Source: Burkholderia sp. H160 (lineage in GTDB: Bacteria > Pseudomonadota > Gammaproteobacteria > Burkholderiales > Burkholderiaceae). Taken from it: DNA of 34,390 nt. This document shows positions 1-7,369 of this stretch, piece by piece. Each line of letters starts with the position of its first letter. The first letter of the stretch is position 1. The notes under the pieces were generated by a model. It worked only from the letters and a program-made list of their open reading frames with translations. It did not search any database and was not told where the DNA came from. The stretch lies in NCBI GenBank assembly GCA_000173575.1, contig ABYL01000075.1, positions 1 to 34,390 on the forward strand. Direction: 5' to 3'. The translations under genes were made by a program, and so were the position numbers.

Positions 1-230
1 GGTGGCGCGACGCGCAGTACCTGGCCGACCTCGATGCTGTCGGGATTGGTCAGATTGTTCCAGCGCGCAACGTTCTGCACCGATTGCCGATTGCTGCGCG
101 CGATTTTCGACAGCGTATCGCCCCGTTCGACCCGGTAGTAGCCCGGCCCCACCGGCGCCGACCCGCACGCGGCGAGCAGCGCGAGCAATGCCGCGCAGCC
201 GAGTCGTTTGATTTTGGTTGTTTCCAGCAT
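1..230 (-). CDS. LysM-domain lipoprotein, N-terminal part (cut by window edge)
   Basis: Only the first 76 codons lie in the window; the gene runs off the left edge. The start codon at 230 is preceded by GAGG seven bases upstream. A short basic n-region (KIKR) and hydrophobic stretch lead to a lipobox, LLAAC, so residue C21 is probably lipidated after signal peptidase II cleavage. From about residue 31 a LysM peptidoglycan-binding repeat begins, with the usual YRVERGDTLSKIAR opening and a later WNNLTNPDSIEVGQ segment. Lipoproteins of this build in beta-proteobacteria often continue into an M23 peptidase domain (NlpD-like), but that part is not visible, so enzyme activity cannot be claimed. Location would be a periplasm-facing membrane, close to the cell wall. 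Confidence 0.85.
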   Translation of the reverse strand, partial: MLETTKIKRLGCAALLALLAACGSAPVGPGYYRVERGDTLSKIARSNRQSVQNVARWNNLTNPDSIEVGQVLRVAP

Positions 231-383
231 TGGACCTCGCAAAGCGCTGCCGCGCGCTGATCCCGAACACGCGGCACAGACAGACAAAGCGTTCGATTCT
301 AATGGGTTTGTGTTGCCGCCCCGGCCGAACGGGGTGACGGGGCGGGCGGCGGCACCATGCAGCGTCCCGGCGCCCGCGGCCTT

Positions 384-1292
384 TCAGCCAGTTTTCTCGA
401 CGGTAATGCGCAGTGCCGCCGTTTCGGTCTGTCCAGGTTCGAGCCAGCGCAAACCTCGGCCGTTATGGATCGCATCGGGCAGCCCGAGCCACGGCTCCAC
501 ACAGTAAAAGTCCGACTGCGGCGTCTCGGTCCACGTCGTCACCGCATACCAGGGCACCGAGCCCGGCCGCTGCAGATCGATCGTGATCACGCGTTTGATT
601 CCCGGCGCCTCGACCCGCACCGGTCGATCGGGCGTGCCGCTCAGGCAATGGAAGCGGTCGTAGATGCGGTCTTCGTCGAGCGTGTAGCTCGCTTCGCCCG
701 GCTCGGCGGCGCTGATCGAGCCGTCTTCGAGCTGACGGCACCGCTCGGTGCGCGGCAGCTCGAGCGTGGTCTCGCCACGCTGCGTATGCGGCAGCGTGAA
801 GTAGAAGTGATGGCCGGCGTAGTAGGGCAGGCGCGTGTCACCGGTATTGGTGGTGGTGAGCGTCACGTCGAGCGTGCGCGGATCGACGAGCTCGTAGGCC
901 GCCTCGAAGCGGAAGCCGAACGGATAGCCGCCGCGGGTCGCTTCGCTGTCGGTCAGGATCATGCGCAGGCCGGCGCCATGCACGTCGGCATGGGGCTCGA
1001 ACGGCAGGTCGCGTGCAAAGCCGTGCATCGGCAGCTCGCGCACGATGCCCTGCGCGTCACGCCAATAGCCGATCTTGCCGTCGACGCGATGACGGCCGAG
1101 AAACGGAAACAGCAGCGGATTGCCGCCGCGAATCCGCGCGGGCACGCTCCAGTCGGCGTGCTCGGGCCAGTGGATGACCTCTTCGCCGTCGATCGTCCAC
1201 GACAGCAGACGGCCGCCGGCTTGCGGCGAAAAGCGGAGCACGGAGGCGTCCTGGGCGATCTCGAGAATGTCCTGTTCCGGGGAGAGGGGCAT
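384..1292 (-). CDS. Aldose 1-epimerase-family protein
   Basis: A 302-residue protein with the galactose-mutarotase fold signature. It has a GGNPLLFPF segment near residues 57-65, MHGFARDLPF with H90, YYAGHHFYF with H161/H162 and a late CVEPWLGLPDAI with a conserved Glu. In the family these His and Glu residues catalyse interconversion of alpha and beta anomers of hexoses. No signal peptide is seen, so it should be cytoplasmic. The sugar substrate cannot be read from the sequence; neighbours on either side are not sugar genes. ATG at 1292 is chosen; a TTG two codons upstream (1298) is the alternative, and neither has a strong ribosome binding site. It is transcribed towards the LysM gene with a gap of about 150 bp. 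Confidence 0.85.
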   Translation of the reverse strand: MPLSPEQDILEIAQDASVLRFSPQAGGRLLSWTIDGEEVIHWPEHADWSVPARIRGGNPLLFPFLGRHRVDGKIGYWRDAQGIVRELPMHGFARDLPFEPHADVHGAGLRMILTDSEATRGGYPFGFRFEAAYELVDPRTLDVTLTTTNTGDTRLPYYAGHHFYFTLPHTQRGETTLELPRTERCRQLEDGSISAAEPGEASYTLDEDRIYDRFHCLSGTPDRPVRVEAPGIKRVITIDLQRPGSVPWYAVTTWTETPQSDFYCVEPWLGLPDAIHNGRGLRWLEPGQTETAALRITVEKTG

Positions 1293-1477
1293 GGTCAATA
1301 GGTAGCCAGATAAAGGTTGAGGGTCGGGCGCGGCGAAGCAGCGATTTTGCGCTGCTTTGTGCTACGGGGAAACCCTTCCCGGGAAATTGCGGGTGTCGTA
1401 AAGGAGCGAACCCTACCGATAATCCGTCTCAGCGCCCGGTCAATCCTACTCCCGGGCGAATCGGCTCAGGAGGCATC

Positions 1478-1564
1478 ATGGATCTCGCAACAGCAATGGC
1501 AGTGGCCCTGTTCGGTATTTTCACGGCCAGCACGTACTTCTTCTTCCACTCGCTCAAACGCTGA
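1478..1564 (+). CDS. 28-residue single-span membrane micro-protein
   Basis: This very short reading frame starts with ATG at 1478 and is preceded by a perfect AGGAGG at 1469-1474, three bases before the start codon. It encodes 28 residues: a short N-terminus (MDLATAMAVA), a hydrophobic and aromatic helix (LFGIFTASTYFFF) and a basic tail ending HSLKR. That is the usual pattern of a small inner-membrane protein with its positive tail in the cytoplasm. The frame sits alone in the 520-bp gap between the epimerase-like gene and uppP. The family is not recognised. The strong ribosome binding site and clean membrane-protein composition are the only evidence; function is unknown. KdpF and CydX are similar in size, but no kdp or cyd genes are near. 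Confidence 0.55.
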   Translation: MDLATAMAVALFGIFTASTYFFFHSLKR

Positions 1565-1810
1565 TTGCGCCGTTGGTCGTTTGTCACGATTCGCAATACA
1601 TTCCGCTGCGCCCCTGCGCGCAGCTTACTTCCTTGCACCCGCGTAACAACCGTTTCTAGTTGTGACGCAGCGCGTCAATATTTCCCCGAATGCCGTCTAA
1701 ACGCTTGGCGCTGACTTTGCAGCCAGGCATAATCGGTGCGCCTTTGACGCGCCGGTTTCCTTTTTGTGCGGCGCGCTGTTCCCCGACATTTTCCTTACAA
1801 GGACCGCCGC

Positions 1811-2641
1811 GTGAACCTGTCGTTTCTGATTTTTCTGAGCGTGCTGCAAGGCGTTACCGAACTGTTTCCGGTGAGCAGCCTCGGCCACACGTTGCTCGTG
1901 CCGGCGGTGTTCGGCATGCATATCGATAAGCATGCGCCGCAGTTGCTGCCGTTCCTCGTCGCATTGCATCTTGGCACCGCGTTCGCGCTGCTGTGGTACT
2001 TCCGCGCACGCTGGGTCGCGCTGGTGCGCGGTTTCTTCGCGTCGCTAGGCGGCCGCCGCAATGACGACGGTCACATGATGTGGGCGCTGATCATCGGTAC
2101 GATACCGGCGGGTCTCGTTGGCCTCCTGCTCGAAAAACGCCTCGAGGCGCTTTTTCATGATCTGCGGATCGTCGCGATCGCACTGATCGTCAACGGCGTG
2201 CTGCTGTGGTTCGGCGATCGTCTGCAACGCGCGCGCGCGCACCAGCCGCCGGAGAAGCTGACCTTCCGCCAGGCGTTCCTGGTCGGCCTCGCGCAGATCG
2301 GTGCGCTGATTCCTGGCTTCTCGCGCAGCGGTCTGACGATGATCGCCGGCAATGCGGCCGGCCTCACCACCGAGAAGGCCGCCGAGTTTTCGTTCCTGCT
2401 CGGCACACCGATCATCTTCGCGGCTGGTGTGCTCGAACTGCCGAAGCTGCTGCACGCGCCGAGCCAGCTCGCCGACGCGGTGCTCGGCGGCGTGCTGACC
2501 GCGATCGCCGCGTACCTGAGCGTGCGTTTCCTGATGCGCTATTTCGAAGGTCGCGGACGTCTCGCGTCGTTTGGCTTGTACTGCGCGATCGCGGGGATTC
2601 TGTTCCTCGGCTGGTTCATGCTGCATCCGCAGCCGGTCTGA
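1811..2641 (+). CDS. uppP: Undecaprenyl-diphosphate phosphatase (BacA/UppP family)
   Basis: A 276-residue integral membrane protein that dephosphorylates undecaprenyl diphosphate to recycle the lipid carrier for peptidoglycan and other wall polymers; overexpression in this family gives bacitracin resistance. Two family motifs are clear: [14 protein letters not shown] near the N-terminus, containing the (E/Q)xxxE active-site element, and PGFSRSG in the middle. Hydrophobic helices fill the rest. Start is taken at GTG 1811, because the protein then begins [10 protein letters not shown] like other members and AAGGA lies about eight bases upstream; the frame is open further upstream to 1766 but without family-like sequence. 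The motif spelling (LFPVSS with SLGH) differs from the E. coli form (FLPVSS with STGH), so this may be a second paralogue. It is followed by a tRNA gene. Confidence 0.92.
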   Translation: MNLSFLIFLSVLQGVTELFPVSSLGHTLLVPAVFGMHIDKHAPQLLPFLVALHLGTAFALLWYFRARWVALVRGFFASLGGRRNDDGHMMWALIIGTIPAGLVGLLLEKRLEALFHDLRIVAIALIVNGVLLWFGDRLQRARAHQPPEKLTFRQAFLVGLAQIGALIPGFSRSGLTMIAGNAAGLTTEKAAEFSFLLGTPIIFAAGVLELPKLLHAPSQLADAVLGGVLTAIAAYLSVRFLMRYFEGRGRLASFGLYCAIAGILFLGWFMLHPQPV

Positions 2642-2659
2642 GCGCGCCGGGCGATCGGT

Positions 2660-2665
2660 TATAAT
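2660..2665 (+). promoter_or_regulatory. Candidate -10 box upstream of tRNA-Arg
   Basis: A perfect TATAAT lies 95 bp before the mature tRNA start, in the gap after uppP. No good -35 hexamer is visible at 17 bp upstream. It is the best promoter candidate for the tRNA; a leader of about 90 nt would have to be removed from the precursor. Confidence 0.35.
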
Positions 2666-2760
2666 CCGGGCCCGATTGCTTGCAGGTCAGTTAGAATTTG
2701 AGTTTGCGGGAAGTCGGATGGCTCGCTGCGAATGCCGGTTTCATGCGCATTTCGATCCAT

Positions 2761-2837
2761 ACGGCAGTAGCTCAGCTGGATAGAGCATCGGCCTTCTAAG
2801 CCGAGGGTCGGGGGTTCGAGCCCCTCCTGCCGTACCA
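2761..2837 (+). tRNA. tRNA-Arg, anticodon TCT
   Basis: The cloverleaf can be drawn by hand. The acceptor arm ACGGCAG pairs perfectly with CTGCCGT, followed by discriminator A and an encoded CCA. The D-arm is GCTC/GAGC. The anticodon stem TCGGC/GCCGA holds loop CTTCTAA, with anticodon TCT at 2795-2797, which reads AGA/AGG arginine codons. The T-stem is GGGGG/CCCTC with TTCGAGC. This gene is the integration target of the element to its right: its last 45 bases recur exactly at 13778-13822. The 3' half now present was therefore supplied by the element, and the tRNA remains intact. Confidence 0.97.
2793..2837 (+). repeat. Left attachment repeat (attL core) within tRNA-Arg
   Basis: These 45 bp run from the anticodon loop to the terminal CCA and are identical to 13778-13822. 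Identity stops directly after CCA. On the 5' side it resumes for four bases (2788-2791) after a single mismatch at 2792, so the right copy keeps only a slightly diverged trace of the anticodon stem. Direct repeats of a tRNA 3' half are the usual attachment sites of tyrosine integrases. Confidence 0.93.
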
Positions 2838-2852
2838 ATAAAATCAGGGATT

Positions 2853-2880
2853 TGCGCCCGCCGACGCCGGTGCGCATTTT
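2853..2880 (+). terminator. Hairpin terminator after tRNA-Arg, supplied by the element
   Basis: TGCGC and GCGCA arms (2853-2857 and 2872-2876) extend through a CCG/CGG inner stem around loop CCGACGC, with one bulged T at 2871, followed by TTTT. It lies 16 bp after the tRNA CCA, inside the element. It could end the tRNA transcript now that the original terminator has moved to 13832. Confidence 0.5.
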
Positions 2881-2894
2881 CTCCGCGCGATTGC

Positions 2895-2914
2895 TGTAAG
2901 TGGCCGCGTAAGCC
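2895..2914 (+). repeat. Paired GTAAG repeats near left end (candidate integrase arm sites)
   Basis: TGTAAGT at 2895 is followed by GTAAGCC at 2908, 58-77 bp inside the left crossover repeat. A closely similar pair in the same orientation sits near the right end at 13628-13649. Paired short repeats flanking an att core are typical of integrase arm-binding sites. The match is short, so this is a suggestion only. Confidence 0.3.
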
Positions 2915-3069
2915 TTTTTTGCGCAAACCCTGTCCGTCGTGCCGCCTAGAATCGATGCCGTGACTCCACCAGGAGGAAACGTGGCAACCCGCCCGCCTAG
3001 GTTGGTTGGTCGAGCGCGAATGGCTTACCGCGCAAACAGGTTGGTGAGTTTATTCACGAGGCCAAGCGA

Positions 3070-3348
3070 ATGGACATTCGCATTGTGAGCAAAGAGCCAT
3101 ATCGTACGTATCTCGACGGCATCGAATTGGATATCGAAGTGGATGGCCGCGTGCGAACACATACACTCTCATGTAGTGCTGCGGCGCGGCTTTTTGACTG
3201 TCCGGCACAAAATCCATCTAAGCTCGCGGGTCACTTCGGTCTCTACAAAGGGCGGGCGGAAAAATGGCTGAGAGCACATAACTTTCAGACAGAAGATGAC
3301 TTTGAGAAGGAACAGGCGCTGAGAGCCTCTATACGGCTCAGCTGGTAG
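3070..3348 (+). CDS. Hypothetical protein (92 aa)
   Basis: An open frame of 92 codons, starting at ATG 3070 with GAGG about eight bases upstream. The product begins MDIRIVSKEPYRTYLDGIEL and appears to be a small soluble alpha/beta protein. A basic middle segment (GLYKGRAEKWLRAHNF) is followed by an acidic stretch and an Ala/Arg tail. There is no signal peptide, membrane span or recognised motif. It is the first gene inside the element from the tRNA side and converges on the terminase-like gene, with stop codons only 13 bp apart. The family is not recognised; a DNA-binding or regulatory role would fit its size, charge and position but is a guess. Confidence 0.55.
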   Translation: MDIRIVSKEPYRTYLDGIELDIEVDGRVRTHTLSCSAAARLFDCPAQNPSKLAGHFGLYKGRAEKWLRAHNFQTEDDFEKEQALRASIRLSW

Positions 3349-3361
3349 GTGTGCCGCCGCG

Positions 3362-3796
3362 TCAGCCGTCCGGATGCATGATCCGCCCGCGCCCGTACTC
3401 GTTGAGTACTTCTTCCATGATCCGCCGCGCGTTTTCCTCCGTCTCGACCATCTGCGTGTCGCCGGCTTCCTCGCGCAGCGGCGTCCCGTCGGCATAACGC
3501 CAGCCGCCTTTCGTTCTCAGCCAGAAAATCGCCGCAGCCACGACCGGCGCGCTTTCCTTCGGTGATGTCGCGATCCGGTAGAGATTCGTCACCACGGCGG
3601 CGTTGGCGTCTTCAACGGCCGTCTCGATTTCCGTGCGGAACACGCGCGTGAGCGTGCGGTAGTTGACCGGCCGGCCGGTGCGGGGATTGATGACGTGCCG
3701 GCAAAGCTTCGTCACTTGCACGCCGCACAGGAGCAGCGCCCGCACGAGTTCGCGCTGCTCGTCGGTCGCTTCGAATCGGGGTTTTCCGCGCTGCAT
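3362..3796 (-). CDS. Terminase-small-subunit-like DNA-binding protein
   Basis: A 144-residue protein. Residues about 11-55 look like a helix-turn-helix (TDEQRELVRALLLCGV through NYRTLTRVFRTEI). The second half carries EDANAAVVTNLYRIAT and then AAIFWLRTKGGWR (88-100). This order (TDEQR opening, a second helix leading to F-R-x-E-(I/L), then an FWL-K-GWR end) is familiar from phage and prophage proteins annotated as small terminase or TerS-like. Here an insertion (NPRTGRPVN) lies between the helices. ATG 3796 is preferred because GGAGG sits five bases upstream; ATG 3799 would be too close. In satellites a private small terminase diverts helper-phage packaging. No large terminase is present. The assignment rests on memory of the pattern, so it may instead be a regulator. 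Confidence 0.6.
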   Translation of the reverse strand: MQRGKPRFEATDEQRELVRALLLCGVQVTKLCRHVINPRTGRPVNYRTLTRVFRTEIETAVEDANAAVVTNLYRIATSPKESAPVVAAAIFWLRTKGGWRYADGTPLREEAGDTQMVETEENARRIMEEVLNEYGRGRIMHPDG

Positions 3797-4140
3797 CATA
3801 GCCTCCGTTCGTCGAATATCTGCAATCAGAATGCACCCCCCAAAGCATTGCAGAAAATTCCCACCGCCACGCGGCTTACTGATCTCGGCTAGCGCCCTCA
3901 GCCGACTTCTTCACCGTAAACGCTTCTTACGCCTCAGCGATTCATTTTGTCGAGCCGATAAATGGCACGGCCCCCCGCGACCACACGTCACAATGACGCA
4001 GCAGGATTGATGGATCCTTTTAGTGTCGAACCCGTGACCGAAAGGCGGTACAGAGAAACCGCTCCTAAAGTTTCCTAGTTTCTGTCCGTTAAACACAGTG
4101 GTTATTTGTCAATCTAACGACAAGAAAAGGCACTTTAACG
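3797..4140. promoter_or_regulatory. 344-bp gene-free divergent region with an inverted repeat
   Basis: This lies between the leftward terminase-like gene and the rightward nuclease gene, so it should hold promoters for both. An inverted repeat, CTGCAAT (3820-3826) and ATTGCAG (3847-3853), sits 24-57 bp upstream of the terminase-like start. A nested pair, AATGC (3830-3834) and GCATT (3845-3849), flanks an ACCCCCCAAA centre. This could be an operator or an mRNA hairpin. A weaker GCGGT/ACCGC hairpin lies near 4045-4065. Base composition falls towards the right. No convincing -35/-10 pair is seen, and short open frames here have no ribosome binding sites. Confidence 0.35.
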
Positions 4141-5532
4141 ATGGCGACGGTAGGAGTTCAGTGGGACTCACAATATGAGTTCAATGTAGATGCGTTTCAT
4201 AAATTCGTCGGCGACCCAGATGTCGGTAAGGCAATTGAAGCGCTCAAACGCGCCAACGACATCTTTGACATCATCGAACCTCAAGAGACCCAGCACTCCC
4301 AGATTCTGCAATGGCTGCTTAACCCTCGCGAGGGTCATGGGCAAGGTGACGCCATTTTTAAGGACTTCTTGACCGCAGCATGGGATAACCTTACTGACGA
4401 CGGCGATGGTCCCAATGTCGAGTTTTTCGAGCACTGGACGCCAGCACGCATTAGCCTGACCGGGTTTCATTCGATTTTGGTGTTGCGAGAATACCCTATC
4501 GAGACCGGAAATCATCTCGATTTCTTTATCGTCGACCCGGTCAACCACTTCATCATCGTGGTTGAGAACAAGTATCGAGCGAAGCAAGAAAATGCTCAGT
4601 TGTATCGATACCGCAAGTCCGTTGAGAAGCTCGTTAGTCAGAACCCGGCCTTTAAGAACTATAGCGTCGCACTCATTGCTCTTGATAAGGGGCGCTCTCG
4701 GAATCTCAAGCTGCCTGAAATGAAGAAGTACTGGGTCTATCTGGACTACAGCTGGCTCGAGGCTGGTGCTAGTCGGGCCGAGGCACAACTTCGCAGAGGC
4801 AATAAGTCCGCGAACCTGCTCATCTCCTACTGTCAGCGGCAATCCGGGTATATGCCTCAGGCTGAGAGCGATGCTGACTATATCCTGAGCAAACTCGCAC
4901 GCGAATACCGCGGCCTGCTGGAGCCGCTCGCCGATGCTCGGATGGCCCCGCTTGGCACCGGAGAAAACCTCGCACTTAATAGTGCAGCGAGCCACATGTG
5001 GGTGTTCGCTCAACATCACCCCGAGCTTGTCAGCAGACTCACGCGTCTGAAAAATCTTTCATTCGTGAAGAGTGAGTTCGAGAGAGATTTTCCGAATCAC
5101 AATTTCGACTGTGAAATTAACAACCTCTCCATTAATGTTTTCGACAACGCTTGGCTTGGCTACATGCAGCAAGACAAGACTGGCACGACGCGGTGGCCAT
5201 TCCACCTTCGCGCTCGCCTCCTCGCACCGTCTTCACCGGATAACGACGCGGATACAGACGACGATGACCAAGAGCCTGCTGATGGCGCGGCCAACGGTGC
5301 GTCGCTCGACTGCTACACCGTCCTCATCGTGTATCACGAGCATTGCGTGGAAAGCGGCAAGGCTTCGCGTGTACACCGCGCGATGGTCCAGGAGTTCAAA
5401 GAGTTGGCTTCAGGACGGCAAAATGCCGGTGTGCGGCGCATTGCCCGAATCAAGGGCGTAGCTGAAGGAGACCTCTACCGTGAACTGCAGCTGCGTTATC
5501 GCCAGCTACTGAGCGTGCTTGAACGCGCTTGA
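4141..5532 (+). CDS. PD-(D/E)XK nuclease-family protein (cargo gene)
   Basis: A 463-residue soluble protein. The N-terminal half matches the PD-(D/E)XK layout seen in a family common in defence and mobile regions. It has ETQHSQILQWLLNP at 49-62, then ETGNHLDFFIVD with D127, then IIVVENKYRAKQ with E142-x-K144, and a helix with QLYRYRK. D127, E142 and K144 would be the metal-binding and catalytic residues. The C-terminal half (about 230-463) is unrecognised; it contains an acidic linker (DNDADTDDDDQEP, near 368-380) and a final helical end. ATG 4141 has AAAAGG about ten bases upstream. Base composition is clearly less GC-rich than the core genes, which suggests later acquisition. The membrane-protein gene follows 68 bp downstream on the same strand. 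The target (foreign DNA or other) is unknown. Confidence 0.75.
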   Translation: MATVGVQWDSQYEFNVDAFHKFVGDPDVGKAIEALKRANDIFDIIEPQETQHSQILQWLLNPREGHGQGDAIFKDFLTAAWDNLTDDGDGPNVEFFEHWTPARISLTGFHSILVLREYPIETGNHLDFFIVDPVNHFIIVVENKYRAKQENAQLYRYRKSVEKLVSQNPAFKNYSVALIALDKGRSRNLKLPEMKKYWVYLDYSWLEAGASRAEAQLRRGNKSANLLISYCQRQSGYMPQAESDADYILSKLAREYRGLLEPLADARMAPLGTGENLALNSAASHMWVFAQHHPELVSRLTRLKNLSFVKSEFERDFPNHNFDCEINNLSINVFDNAWLGYMQQDKTGTTRWPFHLRARLLAPSSPDNDADTDDDDQEPADGAANGASLDCYTVLIVYHEHCVESGKASRVHRAMVQEFKELASGRQNAGVRRIARIKGVAEGDLYRELQLRYRQLLSVLERA

Positions 5533-5600
5533 TGTGCCCAAGCGTCCTCGGGTTGGAGGCAACTAATCTGCACTCTAATTGCTCTGTATAAGATAAAGAA

Positions 5601-6767
5601 ATGATGCGAAGTTACATTACCAAATGTACGAATGGAGATGCAGGGTCGAGAGTGAATAGTCGCCTGAAATTGGCGATTATGGGCACCTTTTCAATGCTAA
5701 CTGCAATACAGGCCCTAGCTCACGATATTCCATGTGAAACTTCTGTCCAGTCGACCGAGCGGGTTATTTGTGACCATGCAATCCTCAATTCTGAGTATGG
5801 CCACATACATGAGCAGCAGATAAAGCTTGTCGCTGCCTCGAATGTCAGTCAAGACACCATCGACCAATGGAAGCGCGACCTGTACAGCTGCACCGATGTC
5901 TCGTGCGTAGATACCAAATTCGCAGCTTGGGACGACATTGCCTCTGCGGTCGGCAGCACCGCTTCTGCCCCAAAGGTAAGCTCTTCAAGTGCAGCAGCAA
6001 ATTCGGCAATTTCAGAGGGCGGCTCAAGCGCAGAAAGGGCGTCGCCCTCAGACACAAGTTCGACAGGGAATATTCCAGTTCCGGAAGCGGCCTCCGCAAG
6101 TTCCAAAGTAATCGCATCCTCAGCTAGCTCTGGGAGTGAGGGTCATACGGGAGGAACATTTCTTGGGGGTTTTGGTGCCGCGCTTGCCCTATTTCTGTTC
6201 TTTAAGGTCGTTCGGCGCAAATCGAAGAGTGGACGCGTTCCGGTGAAGCCCTTGCCTCAACCGCGGGCGACCGTTCAACGACCGCAAGATGCTGACGACG
6301 AAGACGACGATTTATCTTCGTTGCGGGCAGAAGTTACTCAGATGCGTGCTGACCAGCGGGAAATATCGCGTCAACATGCGCGCATTCAAGAAGAAGCTGA
6401 ACGCCGTGCAAGGAGTGAAAAGCAGGAGCACGACCGGCAAGCATCCGAACAGCAACGAGAACGGTACCGTCAGCAGAAGGAGCTCGAACAGCAGAAGCGA
6501 GAACGTGAGCTCCAGACTCAGAGAGAGAATCTGAAAAGGACGGAAGACCGTCGGCGAGCCGAAGACGCAGAGCGGCGAAGAGCAAAGGAGGAGGCAAAGA
6601 AGTACGAGCGCTGCAAGTATTGCAACTCTACCGGTTACGGTCCTTGCCCAATGAGTCCCCATAAAGTACATGAGCGCTTATCGGACGGGAAGCACTGCGT
6701 GTTCTGCGGCTATGTGGGCATTGGCGGCACTTGCGGCCATTCGCCTACCCGGAGACATCAAAAGTAG
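5601..6767 (+). CDS. LprI-like/transmembrane/coiled-coil/zinc-ribbon membrane protein
   Basis: An unusual 388-residue architecture. Residues 20-40 form a signal peptide (core LAIMGTFSMLTAIQALA). Residues 42-116 resemble the LprI/DUF1311 periplasmic domain, with paired cysteines (C45, C57, C97, C102) and STERVIC, QWKRDLYSC and SCVDTKF segments. A Ser/Ala-rich linker (120-182) leads to one membrane span (about 186-204), then a basic stop-transfer stretch. Residues 237-335 are a highly charged coiled coil. The end carries CKYC (338-341), C349, CVFC (366-369), C378 and H380, consistent with a zinc ribbon. ATG 5601 has a weak ribosome site; GTG at 5652 would give a more normal signal peptide. It is probably co-transcribed with the upstream nuclease gene. 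Its architecture suggests envelope sensing coupled to a cytoplasmic effector, but this is inference. Confidence 0.7.
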   Translation: MMRSYITKCTNGDAGSRVNSRLKLAIMGTFSMLTAIQALAHDIPCETSVQSTERVICDHAILNSEYGHIHEQQIKLVAASNVSQDTIDQWKRDLYSCTDVSCVDTKFAAWDDIASAVGSTASAPKVSSSSAAANSAISEGGSSAERASPSDTSSTGNIPVPEAASASSKVIASSASSGSEGHTGGTFLGGFGAALALFLFFKVVRRKSKSGRVPVKPLPQPRATVQRPQDADDEDDDLSSLRAEVTQMRADQREISRQHARIQEEAERRARSEKQEHDRQASEQQRERYRQQKELEQQKRERELQTQRENLKRTEDRRRAEDAERRRAKEEAKKYERCKYCNSTGYGPCPMSPHKVHERLSDGKHCVFCGYVGIGGTCGHSPTRRHQK

Positions 6768-6782
6768 CTATGGATACGGCGC

Positions 6783-6932
6783 GTGGGCGACGGTGGCCGA
6801 TGGATTTGCTGGTTTGGGAAGCCAAACGGATTGAAGGGCCGCAAGCGGAGCGCGGAAGCCATCAAGGCATGCCGCGATGGCCTCATGCGTTGGGTTGAGG
6901 GCGAAAAGGTAAAGAATGGCTCAAGCCGATAG
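6783..6932 (+). pseudogene. Possible fragment of a phage-type small gene
   Basis: In the 257-bp gap after the membrane-protein gene, a 49-codon frame starting at GTG 6783 encodes GDGGRWICWFGKPNGLKGRK and continues with RSAEAIKACRDGLMRWVEGE. The Trp-rich, basic, helical composition looks like the C-terminal part of a small phage protein, not random sequence. No ribosome binding site or longer N-terminus is present. It may be the surviving 3' end of a gene displaced when the cargo block was inserted. The rest of the gap (to 7024) shows nothing recognisable. Confidence 0.25.
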
Positions 6933-7024
6933 TTGCCAGGTACCCGCACAAATCCCCCCAATCCCCGGCCTATCTATGAGGACGCAACTCAACTCCATCG
7001 CGTGCTTGCAATCTTGAGCGATAA

Positions 7025-7324
7025 CTAGCTTGCCGCGCAGATGGGCGGGACCGGTGTAAAGGCTACTGAACACCGGCGCGCGCCGCCATCAGGCGGACTC
7101 CAGATGCCGAGCTTCAGCGGCCCCGCCAAGCAGACCGGATCGCCCGCGCCAAGCGCGGCAAGCGCACGCCGCACGTCGGTGTCAAAGGCGGTCGCAAGCA
7201 CGAACATGCTCTCCCCGTCCGCGACCGGCACGCGAACCCGGCACTGTACGTAGGGCTTGCCGCTCGCGCCGGTTTTTTCCTGCGGCGCATCTACGAGCGA
7301 GCCGCTTACCAATGCGTCGATCAT
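7025..7324 (-). CDS. SSB-like OB-fold single-stranded-DNA-binding protein
   Basis: A 99-residue protein with the sequence pattern of phage and element SSB relatives. It opens MIDALVSGSLVDAPQEKTGA, followed by SGKPYVQCRVRV as the first OB-fold strands, then SMFVLATAFDTDVRRALAAL and GDPVCLAGPLKLGIW. It lacks the acidic C-terminal tail of housekeeping SSB and ends in a Cys-containing tail (PVPPICAAS). ATG 7324 is chosen because GAGG lies seven bases upstream; a TTG four codons earlier is less likely. It is the last gene of the leftward replication block, 45 bp after the Spo11-like gene. The expected role is coating single-stranded DNA during element replication. Confidence 0.7.
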   Translation of the reverse strand: MIDALVSGSLVDAPQEKTGASGKPYVQCRVRVPVADGESMFVLATAFDTDVRRALAALGAGDPVCLAGPLKLGIWSPPDGGARRCSVAFTPVPPICAAS

Positions 7325-7369
7325 TTGGCACCTCAAAATCTATTTTCAGACAGGACGCAAAATAGAATT

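Noticed and set aside
2659-2926. Minus-strand open frames reading VRQEGLEPPTLGLE opposite tRNA-Arg
   Set aside because: This peptide is simply the antisense translation of the tRNA 3' half, a well-known false gene call.
3911-4096. 61-codon minus-strand frame in the divergent gap
   Set aside because: No ribosome site, no recognisable composition, and it would sit inside a likely promoter region.
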